A DNA stretch of 64,000 nt from Paraburkholderia tropica (GCF_900109265.1 NZ_FNZM01000013.1:186001-250000); one strand, 5' to 3'. Shown: positions 32,551 to 39,993, counted from the stretch's first letter. Made by a program: numbers and translations. The notes: generated by a model from the sequence alone, not told the origin.

Positions 32551-32820
32551 TCAAGCAGCAAGGGTGCCGCAGACGACCGCTTCGGCGGTGTAATTCAGGG
32601 GATCTGCGAGGAACTTATGGATTTCCTCGTTCCGGTAGGCGCTGCAGGTGCCGGAAAAGCGGATCGGCTGGGGAGCCTTCCCGGCGCGCACCATCTTGCG
32701 CCACGTCTCGCGGCCGAACGGGAGGAAGGGAGCGATCTGAGGCCATTTCGACAGGCCCATCGCGGGGAGGATCGGCGGGGCAGCGGGCTCGGTCGCCCGA
32801 GTTTCGGCAATGTTTTTCAT
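32551..32820 (-). CDS. AlpA/excisionase-type HTH regulator
   Basis: 89 residues. GLSKWPQIAPFLPFGRETWR and KMVRAGKAPQPIRFSGTCSA followed by YRNEEIHKFLAD is the AlpA / MerR-like winged HTH, with the wing arginine region. Proteins of this type control excision or early genes in prophages. A 12-bp perfect inverted repeat covers its start codon and the operator pair lies 62 bases upstream, so it may be autoregulated. First gene of the replication operon. Confidence 0.7.
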   Translation of the reverse strand: MKNIAETRATEPAAPPILPAMGLSKWPQIAPFLPFGRETWRKMVRAGKAPQPIRFSGTCSAYRNEEIHKFLADPLNYTAEAVVCGTLAA

Positions 32821-32856
32821 TCGTTCACCCTGTTGGGTACATTTGGTGAACGAATG
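32818..32856 (-). promoter_or_regulatory. 12-bp perfect inverted repeat spanning a start codon
   Basis: CATTCGTTCACC at 32818-32829 and GGTGAACGAATG at 32845-32856 are perfect complements with a 15-base loop. The ATG of the AlpA-like gene is inside one arm, as is its probable SD (GGGTG). Folded as RNA it would hide the start; as DNA it could be a repressor operator. Either gives a control point for the replication operon. Confidence 0.7.
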
Positions 32857-32881
32857 CTATGCGTCGACTACCCTTATAAAT

Positions 32882-32912
32882 CTCAATTGAGGTAACTTTC
32901 GACTCAATTGAG
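32882..32912. promoter_or_regulatory. Tandem palindromic operators CTCAATTGAG
   Basis: Two copies of the 10-bp palindrome CTCAATTGAG at 32882-32891 and 32903-32912, 21 bases apart (two helical turns), in the short non-coding region upstream of the AlpA-like gene. Paired palindromes at this spacing are typical of cooperative repressor binding. The repressor is not identified. A TTTATAA block lies just downstream on the minus strand as a possible -10. Confidence 0.65.
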
Positions 32913-32919
32913 GAACTAA

Positions 32920-33735
32920 CTACTTGTATGCATCACGTCGGCGCTCAACGGCCGAATCAGTCTGCTTGAGAATCTTGTCTACTGTGTTGACAGAAACCGA
33001 TGCGCCGATCTGGTCCGTGAACCGCGCCACGGCTTCCGCACGCTTGTAGCCGTTTGGCAAGCGTCCATCCAACGCATTCACAAGGGCGGCAATCACCGTC
33101 AGAAGAGAATTCTTCTCCTTTGTATTGATAGGCGATTCAGCCTCCGTTCTGCGGGCATGCGGCACCTCAGCTCGAAGCCTTTGCACTTCTTGCAGCAAAC
33201 TCCGGAATAGCTCCTCTCGGCGGCTCTCCTCCGACGATTTATAAGCCTCTAGAGCGTCGAAATCGAAGTCATCGGTTCTCGCGAGACTCGGCATGTAGTA
33301 GTTCGCAATTTCGTGGGCCGTTTCGCTGGTAAATTCAATATCGGATTCCTCGTGCTGCATGAGCCAGTCGCCTGTATCGACATCACGTTCCTGACACCAT
33401 TCACGAATTGCCTCAGTCGGCACCAGGGTATAGATTGGGTCGATCTCGTCGTCGAGGTTCCGCGCAACGACCGCCGCGCTCAAGCGACCTGTGCCCAAGG
33501 ATTTCAACAGAGCGCGCTCAAATCTGTCGCGCGAGGTTTTCAATTTGCCGCTTGGCTCGAGTTCAGGAGACATCCAATGCGCGTAATCTCCATTATTCGG
33601 GAGTTCAGCTTCGATTTCTGACTGATCCCGAACGTCATTGTCCAAGGCGACCAGAAGAGCCGCCTTCCGGATGCAGATCGTTTGGAAAAGCGAGCCATGC
33701 AGCGCATGCGCCAGGTATAGATCTTTGTATGGCAT
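32920..33735 (-). CDS. Hypothetical early phage protein with conserved C-terminal helical module
   Basis: 271 residues from ATG 33735 (AAGGGGC upstream). Mostly helical; the C-terminus (EKNSLLTVIAALVNALDGRL then RFTDQIGASVSVNTVDKIL) matches a short module found at the end of many phage and host proteins of unknown function. Last gene of the left early block, before the operator region. A regulatory or host-interaction role is possible. Confidence 0.55.
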   Translation of the reverse strand: MPYKDLYLAHALHGSLFQTICIRKAALLVALDNDVRDQSEIEAELPNNGDYAHWMSPELEPSGKLKTSRDRFERALLKSLGTGRLSAAVVARNLDDEIDPIYTLVPTEAIREWCQERDVDTGDWLMQHEESDIEFTSETAHEIANYYMPSLARTDDFDFDALEAYKSSEESRREELFRSLLQEVQRLRAEVPHARRTEAESPINTKEKNSLLTVIAALVNALDGRLPNGYKRAEAVARFTDQIGASVSVNTVDKILKQTDSAVERRRDAYK

Positions 33736-33845
33736 TTCGCGCCCCTTGAAACGCGCCCTTTCGAATTGGAACCGCGCCAACAGGGTAAGGGACTCCCTGC
33801 TTTCGCCCCGTCGAGCTAGGCGCGGTTGTAACCTTTATATCCCGT

Positions 33846-34097
33846 TCAGGCGAACGGGCTGTCCTCGTCCAACGCAGCCGGTCTGATTCCCATGAGCCTG
33901 TATAGCTGGTCCGCAATTTCCTTTGCGCAATCAACCGGGAAGCGCACGGAATCGATCTGAACATCCTTGAAATTGTCGGCAATTCCGGCCGTAGTAATCA
34001 TCACTTCTCCGTCGGCCAGTAGCTCAACCGAAATCTGCGGTCGCATCGAAACGACGAGCCCACCACTGACCACCTTGTTGCCATCCTGTTCAGACAT
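33846..34097 (-). CDS. Small hypothetical early protein
   Basis: 83 residues from ATG 34097 with GGGGG upstream. Beta-rich first half (VSMRPQISVELLADGEVMI), helical second half (DCAKEIADQLYRLMG). No family recognised. Preceded by an inverted repeat ATTGC-TATT-GCAAT at 34121-34134 and a TATATT sequence that may be a -10. Confidence 0.5.
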   Translation of the reverse strand: MSEQDGNKVVSGGLVVSMRPQISVELLADGEVMITTAGIADNFKDVQIDSVRFPVDCAKEIADQLYRLMGIRPAALDEDSPFA

Positions 34098-34254
34098 CTG
34101 TGCCCCCTGTCGTTTAGGCAATTGCTATTGCAATATACGCCCAAAACATCCCAAAAATAACCACTTCACTGTAAGCGAGGCAGCGCTCTGTTCAGCTTTA
34201 GGTGAGTGAACGTCGGGCGGCGTCCGGCCTTACGCCCCACAGGCAGAGCGCGCG

Positions 34255-34644
34255 TTACTGTCCATGGCGGTCGTCCTGGCGAGCCTCTTCGGCGACTTGC
34301 TGCGTGACTAGCAGGCATTGCAATCGACTTGCCTTGACCAGGAGCGCCGCGGAATCCGCCTGTAGTTGCTTGATCTCCCGCCAGATTTCGTCATTGCGCC
34401 CCTCAAGCAGGTCAAACGCGTCGCTCCGTTGCTTCTCTTCGCGAATCTGGTCGAGGGGCCAACACGCGTTAGCGTGGTCCCGCCCCCAAGCACGCAAGCG
34501 CGCCTCGTCGTCACGGCGCTCGCGTCGCACATCGCAGAGCCGAACGACTGATTTCGGATATCTGCCCCGCCGACGCACGTTTTCGATGGGAACGCGAGCG
34601 AATTTCTCGTGCGTAAGGACTGGAATAGAAGCCGGCTTATCCAC
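34255..34644 (-). CDS. Hypothetical early protein, Arg- and Asp-rich
   Basis: 129 residues, overlapping the 168-residue gene by 8 bp. Strongly charged and helical (RRERRDDEARLRAWGRDHA), with C-terminal coiled-coil character (IKQLQADSAALLVKASRLQC). No family recognised. Second gene of the leader-controlled early operon. Confidence 0.5.
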   Translation of the reverse strand: MDKPASIPVLTHEKFARVPIENVRRRGRYPKSVVRLCDVRRERRDDEARLRAWGRDHANACWPLDQIREEKQRSDAFDLLEGRNDEIWREIKQLQADSAALLVKASRLQCLLVTQQVAEEARQDDRHGQ

Positions 34645-35143
34645 GGCGCACCTTCCAGGCGAGATTCATGATCGACGAAGCGAGCTTTTCGACATCGTCG
34701 CGGAGTTCTGTTACGGCGCACCGAACAGGAAGCTCACCAGCCCTGTCATCATCCAAGCCTGCCGCCATAAACGCGAGCACGTTGAATATCCGCCACGCTT
34801 TCATAGACTCGTCGGACAGAAGCGCGTCGAACTGTTCGATGACATCGGGCCCGCTTCCGACTTTCTGCGCGCATAGATAGGTCACGACGCCTTCGTTTAG
34901 GCCGACGAAGAATTCATCATGCGCGGCGTCGACCAGCTTTCCGAACTCATCCTCAGTCTGGCCAGCAGAGCTCGGCATGTGGACGTTCACCCAGTTCAGA
35001 AACATCTGGTCCGCGAATGGCTGGAGAGCCTCGGCATCTCCGAGACTTTCGCGGCCCGCGGCACGGGCGCGCGTGAACAGTTCGTCGCGCGGCAGGGAAG
35101 CGAGATTGATTTGCTCAGGACGAGCAGATGCTTTGGAGGACAT
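34637..35143 (-). CDS. Hypothetical early protein under a structured leader
   Basis: 168 residues from ATG 35143; the SD AGGAG is part of the leader's outer helix. Acidic, helical (ADQMFLNWVNVHMPSSAG; FDALLSDESMKAWRIFNVLA). No known family, no HTH or membrane segment. It is the first gene after the leftward early promoter and its attenuator, so it is probably among the first prophage proteins made on induction. Confidence 0.55.
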   Translation of the reverse strand: MSSKASARPEQINLASLPRDELFTRARAAGRESLGDAEALQPFADQMFLNWVNVHMPSSAGQTEDEFGKLVDAAHDEFFVGLNEGVVTYLCAQKVGSGPDVIEQFDALLSDESMKAWRIFNVLAFMAAGLDDDRAGELPVRCAVTELRDDVEKLASSIMNLAWKVRRG

Positions 35144-35153
35144 GGTTTGGACT

Positions 35154-35233
35154 CCTAGAACATGTAGGAGCCTGCCGCCGCTGCTAAACGGGTGGGCAGG
35201 CACATAGCGGGGTTAGCAGACCGGCGTTCTAGG
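35154..35233 (-). ncRNA. Pseudoknot-capable cis-regulatory leader RNA
   Basis: On the minus strand three helices can form: outer CCTAGAAC/GTTCTAGG (35226-35233 with 35154-35161), inner GCCTGCC/GGCAGGC (35195-35201 with 35170-35176), and CTGCTAA with TTAGCAG (35213-35219 with 35181-35187), interleaved as an H-type pseudoknot. The outer helix uses bases of the SD (AGGAG) for the gene at 35143. A second TTAGCAG copy lies upstream (35350-35356) and could compete for CTGCTAA. Looks like a riboswitch or protein-responsive leader; no known class recognised. Confidence 0.6.
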
Positions 35234-35298
35234 AAACCGGCAGGCGCGAGCGCCTCCCCACCATGGCCCACCCATAAACTGGGTACGCGATGATACTA

Positions 35299-35334
35299 CG
35301 GACGAAAAAATACCGCCTTTCGGCGGTTCGTCCG
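35299..35334 (-). terminator. Leader terminator/attenuator
   Basis: Minus strand: CCGCC, tetraloop GAAA, GGCGG, then TATTTTTT. The flanking CGGACGAA and TTCGTCCG (35299-35306, 35327-35334) can pair as well, giving an alternative longer hairpin. It sits between the leftward promoter and the first gene, so it likely attenuates the early operon. Confidence 0.7.
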
Positions 35335-35387
35335 CCCAGAACTCTCGGGCTGCTAAACCCGTTCGCTGTTGTCTCAGCGACGATTAA

Positions 35388-35416
35388 AGCGTAGTTATGC
35401 GAGAGGATTTCGTCAA
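35388..35416 (-). promoter_or_regulatory. Leftward early promoter
   Basis: TTGACG (35411-35416) and TACGCT (35388-35393) with a 17-base spacer on the minus strand. Predicted start near 35381. The first transcribed bases form a hairpin CGCTG-AGACAA-CAGCG (35364-35379), reminiscent of a boxB, with a boxA-like CGCTTTA overlapping the -10. The overlap makes a nut site doubtful. Confidence 0.55.
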
Positions 35417-35480
35417 GAGGAATTTGTAAACATGGTGAGAAGTGGCAATATATGGGCATCCCAAACAGAAGGGAGGCGTC

Positions 35481-35825
35481 ATGTCAGATTCGCTAGCCGA
35501 TATCCGGAACGCTGCATTGCGCCTGCAGCGGGACGCAGAAGCGCTTGCAAAGGCGGCACAGCACTGCACCCACGACGAAGTGCCTGAAACGAGTCCAGCG
35601 GGACTTAGCGATGCGGAGATCCTTCGCATCGCGCATAGGGCTCTGGAGCTCCATGCCGCTCAGCACCCGCGGCCGCCCCACGTGACGATCAGCCAGGCCG
35701 CTGAAATGCTCGGCTTAAGCCGCCGTACGGTAAGCAAGATGCTTCACGCCGGCCAGTTCAGATTGAACCGCTGCGGCCGCATTCCGATCGAGCAGATTGA
35801 TCTGGTTCATTCTATGGAGCGGTAG
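35481..35825 (+). CDS. HTH DNA-binding protein, possible antitoxin/regulator of the HipA-like cassette
   Basis: 114 residues from ATG 35481 with GGGAGG upstream. N-terminal helix (LADIRNAALRLQRDAEALA), C-terminal excisionase/MerR-type HTH (HVTISQAAEMLGLSRRTVSK then MLHAGQFRLNRCGRIP). It starts the rightward cassette 53 bases before the HipA-like kinase gene. Canonical HipA kinases are partnered by an upstream HTH antitoxin (HipB), so a similar role is proposed. It may also serve as prophage repressor, since none was found. Confidence 0.65.
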   Translation: MSDSLADIRNAALRLQRDAEALAKAAQHCTHDEVPETSPAGLSDAEILRIAHRALELHAAQHPRPPHVTISQAAEMLGLSRRTVSKMLHAGQFRLNRCGRIPIEQIDLVHSMER

Positions 35826-35877
35826 TGGTGGCTACCGCGACGACTTTCTCGAACCAGAGATTCCAGAGAAAAAATCG

Positions 35878-36762
35878 ATGAGAACCGACTTGCCCGCTGA
35901 TCTCGCCGAACTCACATCTCGGCCACCCGTCTTCAGACTTCTTGGTGTGGCTGAAAAAGTTCACGGCAAACATCTAAACCATGTCTGGAAAGGCTTGGCA
36001 GGGGTGCCGTGGCTCGACGAGCCAGCAATTCCGGTGTTCGCAAAATTCCTTCCGCGTCCGACCCAGATCGACATCGAGCTTGCTTGCGGCTTAGCCTCTC
36101 AGGCCTTACGACTCCCTGTGCCTAGACCAGCGCTCGTAATCGCTGAATTGGAAGATTTGCAATCACCTCCAGCGAGTTTGAAAGACGGTCCGATAATCCT
36201 CTTTGGAAGTTTGTTCCAACCACCGGACCCATTTTTCGCTCGGAAAGCAGATGACGATGCACTCGCCACGGAATTCATCTGGCAAAAGGTATGCGACGAC
36301 GAGGTCGCACCTAAGGGCGCAGCTTGGGATGAATTGGTGGCGAATCCTGACCGTCACGCGCAGAATCTACTCTTTGACGGTTCTAAGTGGTGGCTTTTCG
36401 ACCATAACCTAGCACTGCAACCTCTCGCTCGCCTATATCAGACACTCGATAAGGACAGCACCCAGCGCACAATCATTGGGCATATCGCCAAAGTGAACCA
36501 AATCCTTGCTCAGTTGACAGAGCGCCGTCGCGCTGATCAAAGCGTTCTCGCGGAGGCCGATAGAATGCTCAGGCAGGGAAAAAAGCTTACACTGCTGGCC
36601 CGAGAAGTTCGAAAGTGGAAGGTCGATAGCCGGATCGATCCTATTTTCACAATATCCGCAACAATCATCGATCTGATCGCATTACGGCTCCAACCTCTTG
36701 CGTTGTATATTGAACAGCGCCTTGATGTCCCGGCTGGAGAGTCCCTTTGGTCCAATTCATGA
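35878..36762 (+). CDS. HipA-like kinase (PI3/4-kinase-like fold)
   Basis: 294 residues from ATG 35878 (weak SD AGAGA). N-lobe: PVFAKFLPRP with the nucleotide-binding lysine, and ELACGLASQALRLPVPRPAL matching the HipA pattern. Catalytic loop NPDRHAQNLL with D158, and FDHN with metal-binding D175. The C-terminal third is helical. HipA phosphorylates glutamyl-tRNA synthetase; the substrate here is unknown. The next gene overlaps by 4 bp. Lower GC than neighbours suggests recent acquisition. Confidence 0.75.
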   Translation: MRTDLPADLAELTSRPPVFRLLGVAEKVHGKHLNHVWKGLAGVPWLDEPAIPVFAKFLPRPTQIDIELACGLASQALRLPVPRPALVIAELEDLQSPPASLKDGPIILFGSLFQPPDPFFARKADDDALATEFIWQKVCDDEVAPKGAAWDELVANPDRHAQNLLFDGSKWWLFDHNLALQPLARLYQTLDKDSTQRTIIGHIAKVNQILAQLTERRRADQSVLAEADRMLRQGKKLTLLAREVRKWKVDSRIDPIFTISATIIDLIALRLQPLALYIEQRLDVPAGESLWSNS

Positions 36763-37649
36763 ATTTCTGGGATGTGCCCCCATTCGCAGCAAAAGCTGCT
36801 CCGGTCCTGTGGACGCCGAATGCGTCTACTGGAGAGCGGTTTGTAGCTCTTATTTTGCTCAAGTACGAAAGCCCGGAACGAGGCGAAGTCGCGACGCCGC
36901 TATCGTTCCACCCCAAACAGATGAAAGCGATGATGGGGACCAAGCGTGCGGAGTCTGCGCTAGGTATCATCCAGCACGTCGCGGATTTCATGCGTCAGCA
37001 ACTGCTCTCCGGCGTTGCACTCGGTGAAGTCATTGCACCGTTCGACGGTTTCCAAGTCGGCAATCAATCCAGTGTCCGCGGCTACTCCGCAAAGCAGGTG
37101 ATTGATACGGCAATCAGAACCCTTTCAGCTTTCGGGACAAGAACGTCATTTGACGATGGCGAAGACGCAGCGCAGCGAAATTCCATCCCTACCAGACAAT
37201 TTCTTCGGTCTTTGCGTTCGGCATTCGCACGTGACGACGATGAACGCCGAGCTCGATTCAACCGTTCAATTACGGTGTCGGGATCCGCTGAGATGACTAT
37301 TGATTACGCACATGATAAGCAACTTGTGCAGGTGACAAGTCTCCCCCAAAGTGCGCCTCATCTGATCACACTTCAAAAAGAAGCCGAAAGCAAAATTCTT
37401 GAACTGGATATTACGGCATCCCTACTACGTTCAGAGTCTGCTCCAGCACGCTCCTCGTTGCTGATCAACACGGCGTCACTCACGCATGCGGAAACGAAGG
37501 AGGCGCGCCAAATCGCAAATGAGTTGCTTGATCGACTTCGGTTCATGAGCGAACAAAAAGGCATCGATCTGCACCCCGTGGGTAACCCGATTGAAGCCGC
37601 GCATATCTTAGAGAGTCTAGAGTTAAAGCAGAGGCTGCTAAGCGCCTAA
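36759..37649 (+). CDS. Partner protein of the HipA-like kinase
   Basis: 296 residues, ATG overlapping the kinase stop (ATGA), so production is coupled. The start (FAAKAAPVLWTPNASTGERF then VALILLKYESPERGE) loosely resembles DUF3037 proteins, which often accompany HipA-like kinases; the match is weak. The middle is helical and the C-terminus has a long helix (KEARQIANELLDRLRFMSEQ). No HTH. Candidate kinase substrate, inhibitor or sensor. Downstream the rightward cassette ends before the convergent integrase. Confidence 0.6.
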   Translation: MNFWDVPPFAAKAAPVLWTPNASTGERFVALILLKYESPERGEVATPLSFHPKQMKAMMGTKRAESALGIIQHVADFMRQQLLSGVALGEVIAPFDGFQVGNQSSVRGYSAKQVIDTAIRTLSAFGTRTSFDDGEDAAQRNSIPTRQFLRSLRSAFARDDDERRARFNRSITVSGSAEMTIDYAHDKQLVQVTSLPQSAPHLITLQKEAESKILELDITASLLRSESAPARSSLLINTASLTHAETKEARQIANELLDRLRFMSEQKGIDLHPVGNPIEAAHILESLELKQRLLSA

Positions 37650-37808
37650 GATATTTGCATTAGCAACGTCATTTTGAGACACGTCTTTTCGGTCTGCCTT
37701 TCTTGACCTCGGCGAGATTTTTTTAATTCGGCTGTTGCCTCACGGGCAGAGAGGCGCGCTTCACGTCTTGCCGTGTCGCGCGGCCACGGGGTCGCCCTGC
37801 GCGCCCGC

Positions 37809-39023
37809 TTACTGCGGCACAGGGAAGGAAGGCGCGATCGTGCCGACCTTAAGTCGATCCAGATAATCCGCCCATGTCTGCATCATCGCGCGCCTGTCCT
37901 TGATGAACTTTGTACGGTTGTATGCGCGGCCAAGGTTATCCGGAACCGAGTGCGCGAGCTGATGCTCGATCACTTCCGGCTTCTGCTCAAGCTCCTCATG
38001 AAGAATAGTGCGCGCCATTGCACGGAAGCCGTGGCCGGTAATCTCAGTGCGCGTATCGTATCCGAGCCGACGCAGCGCGGCATTGATGGTGGCATCGCTC
38101 ATAGGACGCTTACGATCGCGCGCACTGGGAAACAGGTATTGGCCCGAGCCGGTCAACGCATACAACTCGTGCAGAATTGCGACAGCCTGCGTCGAGAGCG
38201 GGACGAGATGCTCGGTTTTGGTCTTGCTGACGTGGTAACGCCATTCTGCCTTGTCGAGATTGACCTCTTCCCATTCCGCCTTGCGTAGCTCTCCTGGTCG
38301 GACGAACAACATAGGCGCCAACTTCAAGGCGCAAAGAACAGGGAACGTCCCAGAGAAACCGTCGAACGCTCGTAGCATCTCGCCGACCTTTTCTGGATCC
38401 GTGATCGAAGCAAAATGAGTTGTTTTCGCGGGCGGAATAGCGCCTTGCAGATCTCGCGCTGGGTCATGTTTGCAGAAGCCTTCCTTGATCCCATATCGGA
38501 ATACACGGCTGATTTCGCTGCGGATACGGTGCGAGGTATAGCGCGCGCCGCGGCTATCGATGCGCTTCAGCACGTCGAGTATTTCGGGCGCTTCGAGTTC
38601 TGAGATCGGCCGCCGGCCGATCCAAGGGAAGATATCGTTTACGAAGCGAGACAAGGTCTTCTCGTGCTGCGCAGCCTCAACATATGACTGACGCTCCTTC
38701 ATCCACGCTCGCGCGACGGCCTCGAAAGAGTTGCCGGCGGCGAGCTTTGCTGCCCTCTTCTCAGCCTTCTTCGTCTCACCCGGATCGGTCCCGTCAGCCA
38801 GCTTTTGACGCGCGGTCTCACGGCGCTTTCGCGCCTCGGAAAGCGACACCTCGGGGTAGGTGCCGAGGGCAAGGCTTTTCTCTTTTCCGTTGAAGCGATA
38901 TTTGAGAACCCAGCGGCGGCCGCCAGCAGGTGTAATCAGCAGAAACAGGCCACCGCCATCGAACAATTTCTGCTGCTTATCCGTCGGCTTCGTATTGCGA
39001 ACTGCGAGTTCCGTGAGAGCCAC
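37809..39023 (-). CDS. Tyrosine recombinase integrase, P4-like
   Basis: 404 residues from a GTG at 39023. N-terminal DUF4102-type arm-binding domain (KPTDKQQKLFDGGGLFLLI), SAM-like core-binding domain, catalytic domain with R242 (VRPGELR), H331 and R334 (GHGFRAMA), H354 or H358 (HQLAHS) and Y368 (GRAYNRTKF). Inserts at and excises from the tRNA-Leu(GAG) 3' end. Encoded 200 bases from the tRNA, between it and the accessory cassette. Confidence 0.9.
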   Translation of the reverse strand: MALTELAVRNTKPTDKQQKLFDGGGLFLLITPAGGRRWVLKYRFNGKEKSLALGTYPEVSLSEARKRRETARQKLADGTDPGETKKAEKRAAKLAAGNSFEAVARAWMKERQSYVEAAQHEKTLSRFVNDIFPWIGRRPISELEAPEILDVLKRIDSRGARYTSHRIRSEISRVFRYGIKEGFCKHDPARDLQGAIPPAKTTHFASITDPEKVGEMLRAFDGFSGTFPVLCALKLAPMLFVRPGELRKAEWEEVNLDKAEWRYHVSKTKTEHLVPLSTQAVAILHELYALTGSGQYLFPSARDRKRPMSDATINAALRRLGYDTRTEITGHGFRAMARTILHEELEQKPEVIEHQLAHSVPDNLGRAYNRTKFIKDRRAMMQTWADYLDRLKVGTIAPSFPVPQ

Positions 39024-39154
39024 GCGCGCTCCTGTCTTTGTCGACAGGGCGGGGGTTGTTTTCAGGAGAGACCAAGCACAAGGGTGGTAAGCCCCCGAAT
39101 AAACCCCCGCCCGGGGGTTGTTTGTGCTGGTAAGTGCTGGGAATATTTTGCAAC

Positions 39155-39189
39155 AAAAAACCCCGCGGAGCCAAGCCCGGCGGGGTTTT
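39155..39189 (-). terminator. Phage-supplied terminator for the tRNA-Leu transcript
   Basis: Minus strand: AAAACCCCGC, 13-base loop, GCGGGGTTTT, then more T. A perfect 10-bp stem followed by a T run. It lies 34 bases past the tRNA 3' end inside the prophage, and replaces the chromosomal terminator that insertion displaced to 1974-1993. Also shields the integrase from read-through. Confidence 0.8.
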
Positions 39190-39218
39190 ATGGCAACACC
39201 TGGGAAGTGTTGGGAAAG

Positions 39219-39245
39219 TCTCTGGTGCTCAGGGCGGGACTCGAA
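39219..39245. repeat. Right attachment site within tRNA-Leu
   Basis: Identical over 27 bp to 2032-2058; 23 bases of it are the tRNA 3' end (acceptor, CCA and T-arm 3' side). The phage arms nearby hold repeats AAGTGCTGGGAA at 39132 and AAGTGTTGGGAA at 39205, which may be integrase arm sites. Confidence 0.9.
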
Positions 39246-39307
39246 CCCGCATGCCTCGCGGCGCTACCCCCTCAAGATAGTGCGTCTACCAATTTCGCCA
39301 CCTGAGC
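39223..39307 (-). tRNA. tRNA-Leu (anticodon GAG)
   Basis: 85 bases including encoded CCA. Acceptor stem GCTCAGG/CCTGAGC, anticodon arm CTATC-TTGAGGG-GGTAG with anticodon GAG, a long variable arm typical of tRNA-Leu, and T-arm GGGTTCGAGTCCC. The 3' part coincides with the attachment repeat, so the insertion leaves an intact tRNA. Leftward transcription. Confidence 0.93.
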
Positions 39308-39319
39308 AAGAGGGTCGCC

Positions 39320-39348
39320 ATTGTATCGACAAACTTTCGATTTGCGAA
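39320..39348 (-). promoter_or_regulatory. tRNA-Leu promoter
   Basis: Minus strand TTCGCA (39343-39348), 17-base spacer, TACAAT (39320-39325), 12 bases upstream of the tRNA 5' end. A perfect 11-bp inverted repeat (TTTGCGAAGTC at 39341-39351, GACTTCGCAAA at 39384-39394) overlaps the -35 and could end the upstream DUF4232 transcript or bind a regulator. Confidence 0.65.
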
Positions 39349-39426
39349 GTCTTTTTTCATCAATTTTTCACGACCCGATTGAGGACTTCGCAAACGCTCT
39401 GTTTCAGGCGCGTACAACGAGCTCGA

Positions 39427-39993
39427 TCATTCCGGCCAGGACTTGAACGGCACGACCTGATAACGCGGACCGTCGTCCGCCGTCCCGCACAGATGGCCTC
39501 TAAAACGCGCCGTCAATGCGCCTTGCCCCACACGCAGCCGCACATAAGCGGGATCGATACACTGGGTGTTGTCGAACACTTCGCCGGACACCCAGCGCAA
39601 ACTCCTTCTCACCTCGCCCTTCGCCGCCACCGTGACGGGGCGCACCACGGGCCCGGGATGCATGCCGGGCATCGGTTGCACCGATGCGCGCAGCACGCGC
39701 CTGTGTGCATCGAGAAACGAAACCGGAACGCGTCCGGGCAACACGCACGCTACGTTGCCGCGATTGCGCAGCACGATATACGTGCCGCTGTGCGACATGC
39801 CATTGAAATCACCGCCACCGTCGTCCAGACGCAAGGCGAGCTGATCTGCCCGGCAAAGCACAGCGGCTCGATTGCCGGTTGACTGCGTTGTCTGAACGGT
39901 TTGCGCTGCATCGGCTGCATCGGCAACGCCGCTCGCGAGCAGCAATGCGAAGCCGCATGCCGTGGCCGCGCGTAATTGAATGCGGATTGTCAT
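39427..39993 (-). CDS. Secreted DUF4232-like protein
   Basis: 188 residues from ATG 39993. Signal peptide (ATACGFALLLASGVADA), then a beta-sandwich domain with CRADQLALRLDDGGG, YIVLRNRGNVACVLPG and a C-terminal GHLCGTADDGPRYQVVPF. DUF4232 proteins are periplasmic or surface-exposed, function unknown. First chromosomal protein gene right of the prophage. Confidence 0.7.
   Translation of the reverse strand: MTIRIQLRAATACGFALLLASGVADAADAAQTVQTTQSTGNRAAVLCRADQLALRLDDGGGDFNGMSHSGTYIVLRNRGNVACVLPGRVPVSFLDAHRRVLRASVQPMPGMHPGPVVRPVTVAAKGEVRRSLRWVSGEVFDNTQCIDPAYVRLRVGQGALTARFRGHLCGTADDGPRYQVVPFKSWPE

Larger units (their letters stand above)
2032..39245. mobile_element. Complete-looking podovirus-type prophage integrated in tRNA-Leu(GAG)
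   Basis: The element is delimited by identical 27-bp repeats at 2032-2058 and 39219-39245, 37,187 bp apart. The right copy is the 3' end of the tRNA-Leu gene, and a tyrosine integrase lies next to it. Inside are integrase, initiator and primase-helicase, large terminase, portal, scaffold, major capsid protein, P22-like neck and hub proteins, fibres, holin and GH19 endolysin, and ejection proteins. No tape measure or sheath genes were found, which points to a short-tailed virion. No truncated essential gene is evident. No CI/LexA-like repressor was recognised. Confidence 0.93.

Noticed and set aside
35154..35330. Type III toxin-antitoxin (ToxIN-like) from pseudoknot plus terminator before a gene of about 170 residues
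   Set aside because: The pseudoknot is not a tandem array, the terminator is upstream rather than between RNA and toxin, and the downstream protein is acidic and unlike ToxN.
35364..35395. Lambda-type nut site (boxA plus boxB) at the leader 5' end
   Set aside because: The boxA-like sequence overlaps the promoter -10, so it would not be transcribed as a complete site; no N-like gene identified.
37650..37808. Terminator between partner gene and integrase
   Set aside because: A T-run is present but the preceding stem is only about 3 bp; not convincing.
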